DNA from: Gonocerus acuteangulatus
Taxonomy: Eukaryota > Arthropoda > Insecta > Hemiptera > Coreidae
Length of the DNA stretch: 64,000 bases
Assembly: GCA_946811695.1 (NCBI GenBank)
Contig: OX328123.1
Location: forward strand, 148,671,975-148,735,974
Reading direction: 5' to 3'
The number at the start of each line of letters is the position of its first letter. Within the stretch, counting starts at the first letter, position 1. The position numbers were made by a program, and so were the translations under genes. The notes beneath the pieces were generated by a model. It did not search any database, was not told the DNA's origin, and was given only the letters and a program-made list of their open reading frames with translations. This document shows, piece after piece, positions 11,283 through 22,114 of the stretch.

Positions 11283-11516
11283 TTATTTATTTAAAGCTTT
11301 GAAGAAAAATGCCAGTTTGTCAGCCTTTTCACATCTAATTAGGTAGTTTCTCATTTGACTCTGAACAAAACCAAGGGTTAAAAACATTCTTTCAACCCCT
11401 GCAGAAGTTGCCTTTCCTGTCATAAGCTGCTCTATTATTAACAGATCTTTAGAGGAAATACAATATTTCAACGCTGACAAAGACTTCCACCAATTTAAAG
11501 CATTCACTTCGCCCAC
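11283..11516 (-). pseudogene. hAT transposase C-terminal dimerisation domain remnant
   Basis: The 77-residue frame reads LNWWKSLSALKYCISSKDLL, then TSAGVERMFLTLGF and MRNYLIRCEKADKLAFF. This is the typical hAT C-terminal dimerisation region (a WW pair, then TS-x-x-ERMFS-x-x-G, then R-N-x-L). In intact elements it joins transposase subunits. Only this last part of the protein is present: no upstream DDE or BED region was found. A parallel copy at 42170-42403 has FSTLGF where this has FLTLGF. Confidence 0.85.
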
Positions 11517-11893
11517 TACCTGCCAATCTCTTATATCTTAAACTTAAAAGGAGATTTATTTGCAGAATTAATCACCAAGAAAGGAACTCATAAAAGACTT
11601 TGAATAGATAAGAACGGTCAAGTGAGGGTAGGCCCTAGGGACAAAAATAAAGACGAAATGTTGAAATGGCTGAAAAAAGGCAGAAATAGTTAGATTTAAG
11701 TTAAAAAAATAAACTAAAGTTAAAAAAATATATATAATATTTTTTTTTAATAAAATCAATTGGTTTAAATCAATGGTTTTTTTTTAATGAAATCAATTGA
11801 TTTAAATCAATGATTTTTTTAAAAAAATCAAATGATTTTAATCGTGATTTAAATCGCTGATTTAAATCAATTGATTTAAATCGTTGACACCCT

Positions 11894-12021
11894 GGTATCA
11901 AATATCAAGCAGTATGGAGAACCTTATGCAGAATCCAAAGACCCTGGTTTTATATGAAGTACAAAAGCCAGTAGGTATGCGGCAACTAAATTCTATTTAA
12001 TACTTAGAAAAAAGCAATGAG
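11894..12021. other. Spacer between hAT fragment and palindrome
   Basis: Unassigned AT-rich sequence. Confidence 0.4.
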
Positions 12022-12760
12022 ATCCCCAAAAAAACATAAATGTGAAATAGAGGCCAAGTTCCTGCCACCACAAAGAAACACTCCCTTCCTCAAAAATATC
12101 CCCTCCTAAAACCCCCCAAAAACGCCTTACCATTCTACACTCCAAAAAAGTAGTATGGGTTGGTGTATTAATTCAACCAAAAATATTTGCCAATACAAGA
12201 GATGATACAAGAAAGAAATGGCCAAGTTCATTACTTGGAAGACCTCATAGTTACTTACTAAGAACAGTAAAGACACTTCAACTGACCTTTAAAAACAACA
12301 ATAAAAATACTTATATCCAGTTACTAAAATATCACTTTCCTCAACCAGGTATATTCTTAAACTTGGCAATGTTTTTTTTGTGCCGAAATTATCTTTAGAT
12401 AAAAACTAAACATTGCCAAGTTTAAGAATATACCTGGTTGAGGAAAGTGATATTTTAGCAACTGGATATAAGTATTTTTATTGTTGTTTTTAAAGGTCAG
12501 TTGAAGTGTCTTTACTGTTCTTAGTAAGTAACTATGAGGTCTTCCAAGTAATGAACTTGGCCATTTCTTTCTTGTATCATCTCTTGTATTGGCAAATATT
12601 TTTGGTTGAATTAATACACCAACCCATACTACTTTTTTGGAGTGTAGAATGGTAAGGCGTTTTTGGGGGGTTTTAGGAGGGGATATTTTTGAGGAAGGGA
12701 GTGTTTCTTTGTGGTGGCAGGAACTTGGTCTCTATTTCACATTTATGTTTTTTTGGGGAT
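12022..12760. mobile_element. 739-bp near-perfect palindrome
   Basis: The left arm (12022-12372) and right arm (about 12410-12760) are inverted copies with very few differences: ATCCCCAAAAAAACATAAAT at the left start is the complement of the right end. The centre (12359-12423) is itself a smaller hairpin, AAACTTGGCAATG and CATTGCCAAGTTT enclosing GTGCCGAAATTATC. A single-arm copy that includes this centre is at 63346-63765. There is no coding capacity and no TSD was identified. The family is not recognised. Confidence 0.85.
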
Positions 12761-13636
12761 GTCTGTTAACACGATAGCGGCCAGAGTATATAGCGTTCAA
12801 TTAGCAAACGGTTGAACGAGTTCGTTAACCACCAAAATCAGTCCACCGGACGGGGGGCTTTACTCCGAACCCAAAACACAAATGTGACCATGCCAGCCGT
12901 AATATTGGTTATATTTCAACGAAACTTGGTATTGGTAGTGGTAATCTAAAGGACAAAGTGAGATGTAAAAATAAACTAAATCGGTTCATTAGAAGGGGGG
13001 GGTTTACTTCGGACCCACAATACCAATTTGCCACTACCAGCCGTGATTTTTGTTATATTTCGACGAAACTCGGTATTTGTAGTGGTAATCTGCAGGTACA
13101 AATGTGTTGTAAAAATAAACTAAATCGGTTAATTAGGAGGGGGGGGGGGGTTACTCCGGACCCAAATTACTAATATACTCATACCGGTCGTAATTTCTGC
13201 TGTATTGTAACGAAACGCGGTATACGTCTTGGGTAACTCATGGGAAAAAAGTGTTGTAAAAATGAGCTAAATCGGTCAATCGGAAAGGGGGGTTTACTTT
13301 GTAATATATTTCAATAGAATTAGCTTGCCAGACGTAGGTTCGCAAGGCCGCCACAAGGAGCGCTATCTCTCACTAGAGGGACTGAATCCTGTTCCTGCGT
13401 CAGATCAAAAGACGAAAATAAGAAGTTTTTATTATTTATTAAGTAGTGCAGTAAACATAACTCTGTAAGCAAATTAATAACTGAACAGTTACTCATTACA
13501 AAATTAAAAGAGAACTATTCATGTTTTTATTTTATTTATGTAGGATGTTTTAAGCAAATCGTTCTGGAAACCAGTCTAAACAACCCAAATTATAAGGAAA
13601 GTGCTTAGTTATGCAGCTCCTGCGTGACGGACTTTT
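12761..13636 (-). mobile_element. Helentron-like repeat, subfamily A, 5' part
   Basis: On the minus strand it begins with the A-type 5' end (AAAAAAGTCCGTCACGC at 13636 downward), the subterminal AAGCACTTTCCT, and several ~144-bp internal units (AAACTCGGTATT, TAAATCGGTT, G-run, TTTACTCCGGACCC). It stops at GTCTGTTAACACG, where full copies have the TA run. The palindrome abuts exactly there, so the 3' end is missing. Confidence 0.75.
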
Positions 13637-15060
13637 TTGTATTTATGTTGGTTACTTTAGACACATTATTCAGGAATGCAGCGCACAATACTCACAGTTT
13701 GTAAAATGTGTTCGTCAATCAGCTCTTGAATGACAAACATTTTTTTTTTTTTTAACAACGTGTGGTTGAAAAAATCATTCTAAACCCGAAGAGGTTAAAA
13801 TATATTTTAATAATAGAAGAGATATTTTTGGTTTGAACTGGATTTCATTTTGAAAGCTTCTCGACGAGTCAATTAGACTTGACAAGAACCTTTCAATCTG
13901 AAAATTTATAAACCTATACTAGAGGTGTAAAATTTATTTGCCCTGATGAAAAGAGACAGTTTTGAAAATTCTTGGATTTTAACAATGTCCCCATGTTCTA
14001 TATGCAAAAGCCAATCAAAATAACTTTGGCATTTTCATAGAGACGAACTCAACACGAAAGTCCACTTTGCCAAATCAGCACCTACCCCCTCCCAAACATC
14101 CCAATAGGTTTTCTCGCCGGCCCGGAAATTTGTGTCAGAATGAGTTTAGAGCAGACCGCGGACAGAGGTAGAACGAATCTACTATAGAAAACCACTCTGT
14201 TTTCGAGAGCTCTCCTGAATGTTTGGCACTTTTCTCCCTGTCACAACGAAAGTTCCTCGACAGTTGGGATGAATCCTTTCTGCTTGCTCTCTTTGTCGGG
14301 ACCAAATCGAACACGTCACTCCTTGACAGCTGTCCGAATCACTTTTCAAACAGCGGGTGATAGCGTTTTCCCGCGCTAAACCTTATCAATATGCAAATAG
14401 GCCTGAATATATTGGCAAAAACAAGCCCCGGAGGATCTGTTTTCGGAATTTTATTTTAAATTATCAATTAGTTAAGCATAATAAATGTGTCTAAATGGAC
14501 GGTAATGCACTAACCCAAACATACTTGCTCATCAAATATTTACGGAATGTCTGTTTTCCTCAACGATGTACTAGTCGGCTTTTTATAAAACAAGTTTTTT
14601 TAGCCGCTTTCAATAAAGTGATGAATTCTTTTTTTAACCCAGGACAGACATTTTAACCCCATTAATGACCAGCTTTATTTACTGTCACGTCAATACTTTT
14701 TATTTTCTGGTTAGGTCATTTACACTCCTCTCATGAATGGTTCGTTTTATTTTATTTGGGAGCATACATTTTTAATTTTTATCATCAAATATTTTTACGT
14801 CATACTTTACAGGGTCCAGAAAAAAATTTATTGTTACAACTAAATTTATTGTTAAAACACTTTAATAATTTCCCGATTTTTATATTCTGCATTGTCTGTA
14901 TTTGAGCCGCCATGTTAAAACAACTTAAATGAAAATAAAATAATCAATTGCTTCAAATGAATTAATATAATTAAGATATTTAATTTTGGATTTTGGATTT
15001 TGATTGTCTGTATAAATATTTAATTAAAACTCAATTATATTTATGATTTTATTAAATTTT
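13637..15060. other. Non-coding, largely single-copy stretch
   Basis: No gene seen. The 14040-14440 part is nearly balanced in base composition and has no repeat partner in the window; it could be conserved host non-coding DNA. The rest is AT-rich. Confidence 0.4.
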
Positions 15061-15124
15061 AGAGTATATAAGTGGTGTTTTTAAAAAGTTCGATGAATGC
15101 CATGATAAAAACATAAAAATAGAA

Positions 15125-15790
15125 CGTTAATTGTAAATACCTTTAATGTCCTTCGAAATATTCACCACCAGCCACAACACACTTCTGATGACGTTTGTAT
15201 AACGTGTGAGAATTGAGGAGAACATGGTTCTGAACCTCAAAGACGCCGGCAAACCGTGATTCCTTTAAGCCTGCTTAAGAAGTGGAAAGAAAAATCAGCA
15301 GGCAGCAGGTGGATGTCACAGAACAGTCACACCACGCTGAGTAAAAATTACCGTACCATGATGCCGTTATGCGATGTTACTGCATTGTCAAGCAGTAACA
15401 TTCAATTTCCGGTCTTGAACATCGGATGCGGTGTAATAAACGTTTAAGACCTTCCAAGTAGAATGCAGTATTAACCGTTAGGCCTGCAGGAACGAATTCC
15501 TTCTTTGTCGAAAAATGTGATCAAAATGGTCTTCACTTTCGATTTTACTGCACTGCTTTTTGTTTGTCGGAGGAATGAAGGGGACCGCCAGTCCATCGCT
15601 CGCTAGTCTTTCGTTTCGGGGTCGTACTGGTAACACAAAGTCTCGTCTCCAATAACAATGGAACCCAGAAAGGGATCCCTGTCACACATGTCGATGAAAT
15701 CGCCAAAGGTCTCCAAACGTCTTCCTTGCCGTCGATAGCGATTCAATCATTGCTCTAGCAAAGACTGAACGAAGAATCGACTAACTGGTA
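15125..15790 (-). pseudogene. mariner transposase (DD34D type), degenerate
   Basis: An intact protein would cut and paste the element at TA sites. Minus-strand translation gives ETFGDFIDMCDRDPFLGSIV followed by GDETLCYQYDPETK, which contains the first catalytic Asp. Further on come KSKVKTILITFFDKEGI, MLLLDNAVTSH (second Asp, normally LLHDNAPAH) and LPADFSFHFLSRLK (third Asp region, normally LAPADFFLF). The last part is YKRHQKCVVAGGEYFEG, the usual mariner C-terminus. Stops and frameshifts interrupt it, for example directly after DPETKD. The N-terminal DNA-binding half is absent, and terminal repeats were not found. Confidence 0.85.
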
Positions 15791-16134
15791 CAGAGTATGC
15801 ACGCTCAAGTATCTTATTAGTACTTTACTAGTGATTTTCAAGTGTACTTTTCTGTAAAAGATCAATAATAAATGCATATATTGTATCTGTATTTTAAATT
15901 TAAATAAAAAACATAGTTGATAAAAAAACTGTGTGTTTCTTATTTTTGTTGAGAAACCTAAGGGGGGCTTGAAACTATTATTTTTGGTTTGGAGGGCCTC
16001 GGAGAAATCAAGTTTATGTAAATTTCTTCTTGAGGTAAATACATGAGAATTCTTCAGAAATGAGATTGTGTAACAAGAGGTAAGATTAAGCATTTGATTA
16101 TTTCAAATGATAAAACACTTTATTCTATGATATT
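15791..16134. other. Unassigned AT-rich stretch
   Basis: A 112-codon open frame on the minus strand has low-complexity composition and no recognisable motif. No gene is called. Confidence 0.4.
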
Positions 16135-16350
16135 CTGGATAGATCGATTCTTAGAAAGATCGTCCCTTGAAGATCGATTCATTAAAAGATCGGCCCTTAG
16201 AGATCGATTCTTTGAAAGATCGTCCCTGGAAGATCGATTCGTTAAAAGATCGGCCCTTAGACATCGATTCTTTAAAAATATCGGCCCTTCAGGATTGATT
16301 ACTTGAAAGATCGCCCCTTGAAGATCAATTCCAAAATCGATATATCGGGT
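16135..16350. repeat. Minisatellite, ~30-bp GATCGATTC units
   Basis: About seven units alternate between AGATCGATTC..TTAAAAGATCGGCCCTT and AGATCGTCCCTTGA variants. The open frames across it are repeat artefacts. Confidence 0.85.
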
Positions 16351-16384
16351 AAAAGAGATCGATGTTTAAAAACTCGATTCAGAT

Positions 16385-16650
16385 CGCCCATCGGCGCTAC
16401 AACCCGATGTCGAGTCTTGGCCTCCTCCAACAGCTTCCTCCAATTGTCTCTATCTTGTGCTGAAGCCATCCAGTTTCTGACTCCCAGGATAGACCTAGCA
16501 CCCTCTGCCACACGGTCAGACCATCTCAGTCTTGGTCTTACTCTTATTCGGCTCCCATAGAGAGGTTCAGTGAGGAGTTTGTTCGGAATGTCACCCTCGA
16601 CCATTCTTGCAACATGTTCAGCCCATCTCAGCCTACTGAATTTCATTAAC
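16385..16650 (-). pseudogene. LINE reverse transcriptase C-terminal fragment
   Basis: The minus-strand frame reads SRLRWAEHVARM, then RPRLRWSDRVAEGARSILG and QDRDNWRKLLEEAKT. This is the end of the pol protein of a LINE of the RTE/endonuclease-reverse transcriptase kind (consensus LRWxGHVxRM ... RPRxRWxDxVxxD ... RDRxxWRxLV). Only the end of the protein is present. It abuts an R1 fragment on the same strand, joined at a short AT-rich segment with a duplicated GTTAATGAA, which suggests a chimeric or nested junction. A related piece is at 29186-29371. Confidence 0.75.
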
Positions 16651-16654
16651 TGTT

Positions 16655-17357
16655 TATTCAGTTAATTCATTAACGGTTTCGGCATCCCACCGCTCCTGCC
16701 AAGCTCTCATTGTTCCTCTGCGGGCTACCTTCTTAGCAAGGACACCTTCAGAGATCAACTTCCTTTCCCTTGCTAGGAGGTCAATGGATATAACTCCGGC
16801 CACCACCAATGCTGCCGGCTCCAAGACCGTCCGGCAGACCGAAGCTATATGGGGCGCTGCCATTCTCTGTACCGAGACTAACTTTCTGCGGTGGCATTCC
16901 CTTTCCAAGCCACCCGCCCAGACCTCGCATCCATAGAGGAGGACAGAATGTACTATTGTCATTAGGACCCTAAGCCTGCTGGCCAGAGGACCACCAAAAT
17001 TGGACATACGCCTGCCGATTGGACTCCGGCTGCCTTTTCCGCTGCGAATGTGATTTGATCCCTATAGGTAAGTTTGTTGTCCAGCCTCAGACCCAGATGC
17101 CGAACTGCTCTCTTCGACCGAATCATCACCAAACATACACGGAAGTCGAGGTTGGTCTGAATCCTCGTTAGTAAGACGATTTCAGTCTTTTCCGTTGCTA
17201 AACGTAGGCCGATGTTGTCCATCCAAACAACGACTCTGCCCATCACTTCATTCAGCCTCATCTGGAGGTCCTCGAGCGTCCTTGCTACTATCGTCTGCGT
17301 ATCCCACCAGGAAACACTCGATCCGCATCTCTTCACAGAGCAGCTCATCATACAAGG
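16655..17357 (-). pseudogene. R1-clade LINE reverse transcriptase fragment
   Basis: From 17357 downward one reads LYDELLCEEMRIECFLVG and then YADD (17290-17301), the catalytic box. A one-base frameshift follows directly, and the sequence continues as IVARTLEDLQMRLNEVMG, RLATEKTEIVLLT and HLGLRLDNKLTYRDQI. A second frameshift leads to NFGGPLASRLRVLMTIVHS and LLYGCEVWAGGL, the thumb region typical of R1 elements. The fragment stops at NELTE, without the expected R1 C-terminal zinc region. R1 elements normally insert in rDNA; no rDNA is seen here. Confidence 0.82.
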
Positions 17358-18600
17358 TATGATGTAGCTCATCTAAAGTAGTGTTACTCTTTAAGAACAA
17401 AGAAATAGTTTTATCGCGAAATTGTGAAAAATTAATATAAAATAAAATTAATGTTTATTCTCTCTTGTAATGTTTTATATTTATTATTAGCTGAAGAAGG
17501 CTGCCGAAACGCTTTCTACCTATAGATTTTCCTGAATATCTTCTGTTTTTTGTTATCCGAATATCATATATTCCCTGACTTCTTATCACCGTAAAGGACT
17601 AATATTTCCATCTCATTTTCAATATCTATAATTCCTGCGTTTTCTACTGGAATCGTATAGAATTATAAAGAAATTTATTCAAGCAAGTTAGAGCCCTTAT
17701 GTCTACCCCATAGAGATCGGTATAATCCTCCAGAGATAGAATCGCCCCCTCCATCTCCCCATCAGCTGTAATCTCAAGCAACCGTCTGCAATATATTCAT
17801 TAACCACCTGAGGGCCGGTTCATCCCTTATTTAGCCTGCTTTTAACTCGATAGTTACCGAACGTAAACTCCAGGCCCGAAAAATATTCCCCCCTACATGG
17901 TTATTCCATGAGCTTAAAATTCAAATTTATATTTCATGGTAGTAAAGTGGCGGGCGGGATACGTCCTGAATTTATCCCAGTTATTCTATTAAATTTATGT
18001 TCTTTATTTCCATACTCTCTTCCTGGCTTAATGGAATCTAATAGCTACTCTCCCCCTTCCTTCTTTTTATGTCCCTTTTTTAAGGGTGGATTTTTTTGCA
18101 GTATTTCATGTCTATCTTCTATATTTATATCCGCATGAAGTTTCCACAACTATTAGTATGTTTGTTAGATAAGCTTGAATCATGTTAGAGGATTATTTCC
18201 ACTGGATTTTATTATTTTCACGAAATATGAATCGAGTTGCAAATTTATCACACATCAAGGAAATATCAAACAACCATTTAAAAGCTGAGGATACCAGAGA
18301 CCAAAACTGTTCGAAATGACGAAAGCTAAAATATTCGACCTATTTCTTGTACCGTTTCAGTAGAACAATTATTAAGCATTCAAAATGATGCCTTACCAGT
18401 GGAAAATTTATTATAATTTTTTTATTTATGAGCATTCGCCACTACAACGACTTACTCAGGACAATCATATACACAAACAAATAAATTATTACATATGTTC
18501 TTCCAAGTATACAAATATTCATATACACGGTATTTATATTTCCACTATAATTTGCATTTGATCCTCACCTCAGCCAGCTTTATTTATCAGCTAATTAAAT
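17358..18600. other. Non-coding stretch
   Basis: No gene recognised. The 17690-18130 part is moderately balanced and single-copy within the window; its short open frames have no recognisable motif. Confidence 0.4.
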
Positions 18601-18601
18601 T

Positions 18602-18645
18602 TTTTTACATGACGTTTCGGGCTCAGGGCCATCCTCATAAAACAT
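18602..18645 (-). ncRNA. Degenerate hammerhead-ribozyme-like motif
   Basis: On the minus strand the order is GTTTT, ATGAGGA (core CTGANGA with C replaced by A), a GGC/GCC stem, CGAAAC, then GTCAT and GTA followed by an A run that can pair with the leading T run. This matches the type I minimal hammerhead layout of Penelope-like elements, with one core base lost. No Penelope reverse transcriptase was found nearby. It may be a relic and inactive. Confidence 0.35.
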
Positions 18646-18784
18646 CATACATATGTCCACATATTATTAACCCTATTTCAACAAGGGCTTGTCATAACTT
18701 TTAATCTTGAAACTGCTAACCTTTAAATTTTAGTTACATTTAACTTAGCACCATATGATTTAGTTTGTCACATCTTCTATAACT

Positions 18785-19848
18785 AAAAAGTCCGTCACGC
18801 AGGAGCTGCATAACTAAGCACTTTCCTCAGAATTTGGGTAGTGTAGACTGCTTTCCAGAACAATTTGCTTAAAATATCCTACATAAATAAAATAAAAACG
18901 TGAATAGTTCTCATTTTGTAATGAGTAACTGATCAATTATTAATTTACATCCAGAGTTATCTTTACACATGGTACCTACTACACTACGTAATAAATACAA
19001 AAATCCTCATATTATCGTATTTTGATCTAACGCAGGAACAGGATACAGTCACTCTAGCGGTAGAAAGCGCTCCTTGCGGCGGCTTTGTGAACCTACGTCT
19101 GCCGGCTTTTCTATTCAAATATATTACAAATTAAACCCCCGCTTTCCGATTGACCGATTCAGCTCATTTTTACAACACTTCTTTCTCATGAGTTACCCAC
19201 GACGTATACCGCGTTTCGTTACAATACAGCAGAAATTACGACCGGTATGAGTATATTAGGAATTTGGGTCCGGAGTAAACCCCCCCCCTTCTAATGAACC
19301 GATTTAGTTTCTTTTTACAACACATATTTACCTGTAGATTACCACTACGAATACCGAGTTTCGTCGAAATATACCAAAAATCACGGCTGGTAGTGGCGAA
19401 TTGGTATTGTGGGTCCGGAGTAAACCCCCCCTCCTAATGAACCGATTTCGTTTATTTTTACAACACATATTTACCTGTGGATTAGCTCTACGAATACCGA
19501 GTTTCGTCGAAATATACCAAAAATCACGGCTGGTAGTGGCGAATTGGTATTGTGGGTCCGGAGTAAACCCCCCCTTCTAATGAACCGATTTAGTTCATTT
19601 TTATATCTCACTTTTCTCTCTATATTAACACTACGAATACCAAGTTTCGTTGAAATATAACAAATATTACGGCTGACATAGTCAAATAAGTGTTTTGGGT
19701 TCGGGGTAAACCCCCCCTTCCGGTGGACCGACTTTGGTGGTTAACGAACTCGTTCAATCGTTTGCTAATTGAATGCTATATACCAAGTTTCGTGACGAAA
19801 AAACAAAAACTCTGGCCGCTATCGTGTTAACAGACACATATATATATA

Positions 19849-19884
<36 letters not shown>

Positions 19885-20018
19885 TATATATAAATTTTAA
19901 CGGGGGTCATTTTCGGTGTCTACTAGGTAGGATCGATAAAGATTTGAAGAAATTTTTCAAAAATTCCGTCATGAGTCCAACCTCAATAGCTACTTTCCTT
20001 CGGAGGAAAGTGCTAAAA
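18785..20018 (+). mobile_element. Helentron-like repeat, subfamily A, full length
   Basis: It starts AAAAAGTCCGTCACGCAGG, followed at about 30 bp by the subterminal AAGCACTTTCCTC. Three or more internal tandem units of 143-145 bp follow (GGGTCCGGAG at 19266, 19411 and 19554), then GTCTGTTAACACG in inverted form, a TA run and GGGGGTCATTTTCGG. The end is the hairpin ACTTTCC-TTCGGA-GGAAAGT followed by GCTAAAA. The subterminal repeat is the inverse of the 3' end. This arrangement fits Helentron-associated non-autonomous elements such as DINE-1. No open frame is present. Confidence 0.72.
19838..19885. repeat. (TA)n microsatellite inside subfamily A repeat
   Basis: TA run with a few interruptions, just before the 3' terminal region of the repeat. 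Confidence 0.9.
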
Positions 20019-22114
20019 ATTGTTCATTTTACAACCAAATATACGAGAATATAATTCTACTTATTTATTTGGGCTTTTCATTTTTAGGTCTGGGTAAGAG
20101 TTGTGTTTGTAATAGGTCAGTGTCTTGTGCATAAATCATACATCGTACCAGCAGTGGGCGTTGCCTGAATGGTTGCATTTGGTATTTCTGTAACAGATAC
20201 TCGTCAATAGATTGCGTGACGGATTTACTATTTAAGGCCATATTTCAAACAAGTCCGCATACATCTGTATTCCAATGGTAATTCATTGAGTAACGGCCTG
20301 GTTATACAAAAAAGCAAGAATTACACTTTTGTTTTTTTTTCTTCTTTTTTTTTTGGGCAACCTAATTTTTTTTTATTTTCAGGTAAATTCCAATCTATAT
20401 TTTACATTGTATTGTGTAATGTGATGATAGACTTAGCCAGGTCTCGGGTACAGCAGGTTGTCAGCCGAATACCTTCCTTAGGGTTCATACTGATGACCTG
20501 ATGTCTACCTTTCACCATCGAACCATTCCTTGCGACCAGCCGGGAGGGGATGTGATGAGACGTAGGCAATGATATCATGAGGAGAGAAAATATCCATTGA
20601 TATCACTCTCAAATATTATGATATAATAATATACTATAAAATATAATATACAAATTTTTGTTCACTGATATTATTTTCTCTATAAAATTAGCGTAACTAT
20701 TTCGAGAAAATATACAAAAATTTCAAGAACATTCTATTTTTTTTTTCCACATTTCTCAAAAGCTCAAAAATATTACCTCGAATATCATTTCATTTGATTT
20801 TCCACTAGAAAGTACCTATACGTGCACCTGAGAGCTTATAAAGGCGAGGCCATAAGATACAGAATATGTTTTGCGTTAAAATGATATTATTCTCGTAAGC
20901 GGAATCGGCTGATTGACTTCAAAACTTCCAAATCAGGCGAAGGCTTTTTGTCCCAGAACTCTTCAAAAACGAACAATTTTTGAGCCTGCTAGAGAATACA
21001 CGTATGTATATACATATAAATTCGTTATCTAGGTGACCTGAAACGTGGACATTTCTCATTGGCATTTCCGGATTGCGTCATCGCGTCGTCATCATAAGCG
21101 AGTTTTCTCTCGTTGGAGGGAGGAAGAAATCACTCTAAAATAATGACGCTAATATTCAATACTGAATATATATTTTAATATAATGGAAAGCTGTCAAAGA
21201 TTGAATTAAGCGGAATCCTCTAATACATAATGGTCGTCGATAAAGAATGATCATAAAGATGTGGGACAGAACTTCACCCACTTGCAAGCTCGGTCCCCAA
21301 TCCCCCATGGGGAGATGGGCGTAAGTGAGCATGTCATGGAACGAGAACACCATCTCATCTCCCCCTCGCTAATATTCGAAGAGTTAATATCCCAGAGAAA
21401 TACTTGTTCCAATGATTCAAACGAACACTGGGGAAATACTCGTGCTTCTTCTGGGCTTGGTAAAATGGAGACCTTTAAAAGTTCCAGATGTAACTCCTAG
21501 GAGGCGGAAGACAAAGCGAAGCTCTATCTTTAATGAGGGCAGAAGTTCTGCGGCAATTTAAGGAGTTTACAATATGAAAAGGTTTTCCAGCCGATTGTTC
21601 CTGGGGTCCCGTGGGGAAGGGGAACAGCCCTGGGTAATTCCCTTTTATAAAATGTGGCTGGAGGTAGATCCCAGTAAATATTGTTCAATTGCTCCCCGTT
21701 GGCATACCCTGAAGGTGGGCTCGGTCGCCTCAGGAGTTATGAAGGACAAGCTACATTCCTTCTACAACTGATTCAGTTGGTTATGCGAGTTCAGGGTTAA
21801 GTGTGGCTCAAGATGTTAATTACTATGGATTTATAATTATTATGTAATTTGATGAATATGTATTTCCATTTTATACCTGTATTTGGGCGAATCGCTGTCA
21901 ATGCGGGATGCTCATAAATAAATTAATACAAAAAAAAGTGTGGATCAAGAGGTGGTTGAGCTGATTCCATTGTTAATTTCTGTTCACAGACACTATAGGC
22001 TACGAATATTGATTGTGCCACCATCTCCTTCGTTTCGCTAACTTCCACAGGGTTAAGTCTGAGAAGTGATTCTCACAGGTTACAGCAAATTTTTCAAAAT
22101 GTATTTCATAAAAA
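20019..22114. other. Non-coding, mostly single-copy stretch
   Basis: Contains the dispersed repeat copy at 20415-20605. Sequence from about 20610 to 22110 has no repeat partner in the window and includes balanced-composition parts (21250-21780) with short open frames that show no recognised motif. It may be host DNA; no exon is called. Confidence 0.45.
20415..20605 (+). repeat. Dispersed repeat, uninterrupted copy
   Basis: Matches the two flanks of the hAT-like element at 2956-3714 (phrases CCGAATACCTT, CTACCTTTC, GCGACCAGCC, GAGGAGAGAAA) and shows how that site looks without the insertion. Confidence 0.55.

Larger units (their letters stand above)
9972..11893 (-). mobile_element. hAT transposon fragment, copy 1
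   Basis: The right end is the hAT-type terminus CACCCTG at 11887-11893, preceded by the ATTTAAATC-rich subterminal region also seen in the full copy at 37868-42788. Sequence similarity to that copy runs from AGTTCCTACTTATT (9972) to the end. The left half is missing. It contains the same nested interspersed repeat and MITE as the full copy, but not the Tc1 element, so its 10080-10110 segment shows the unoccupied Tc1 target. Confidence 0.8.

Noticed and set aside
16094..16306. 70-codon frame with repeated FFERSSLEDRF-like units
   Set aside because: It is the translation of the 30-bp minisatellite.
17479..17515. Hammerhead-like phrase CTGAAGAAGGCTGCCGAAAC
   Set aside because: Core phrases are present, but stem II has no proper loop and there is no stem I or cleavage site.
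21261..21771. Two open frames in single-copy sequence
   Set aside because: No recognisable domain, no convincing splice or start context; kept only as an unassigned stretch.
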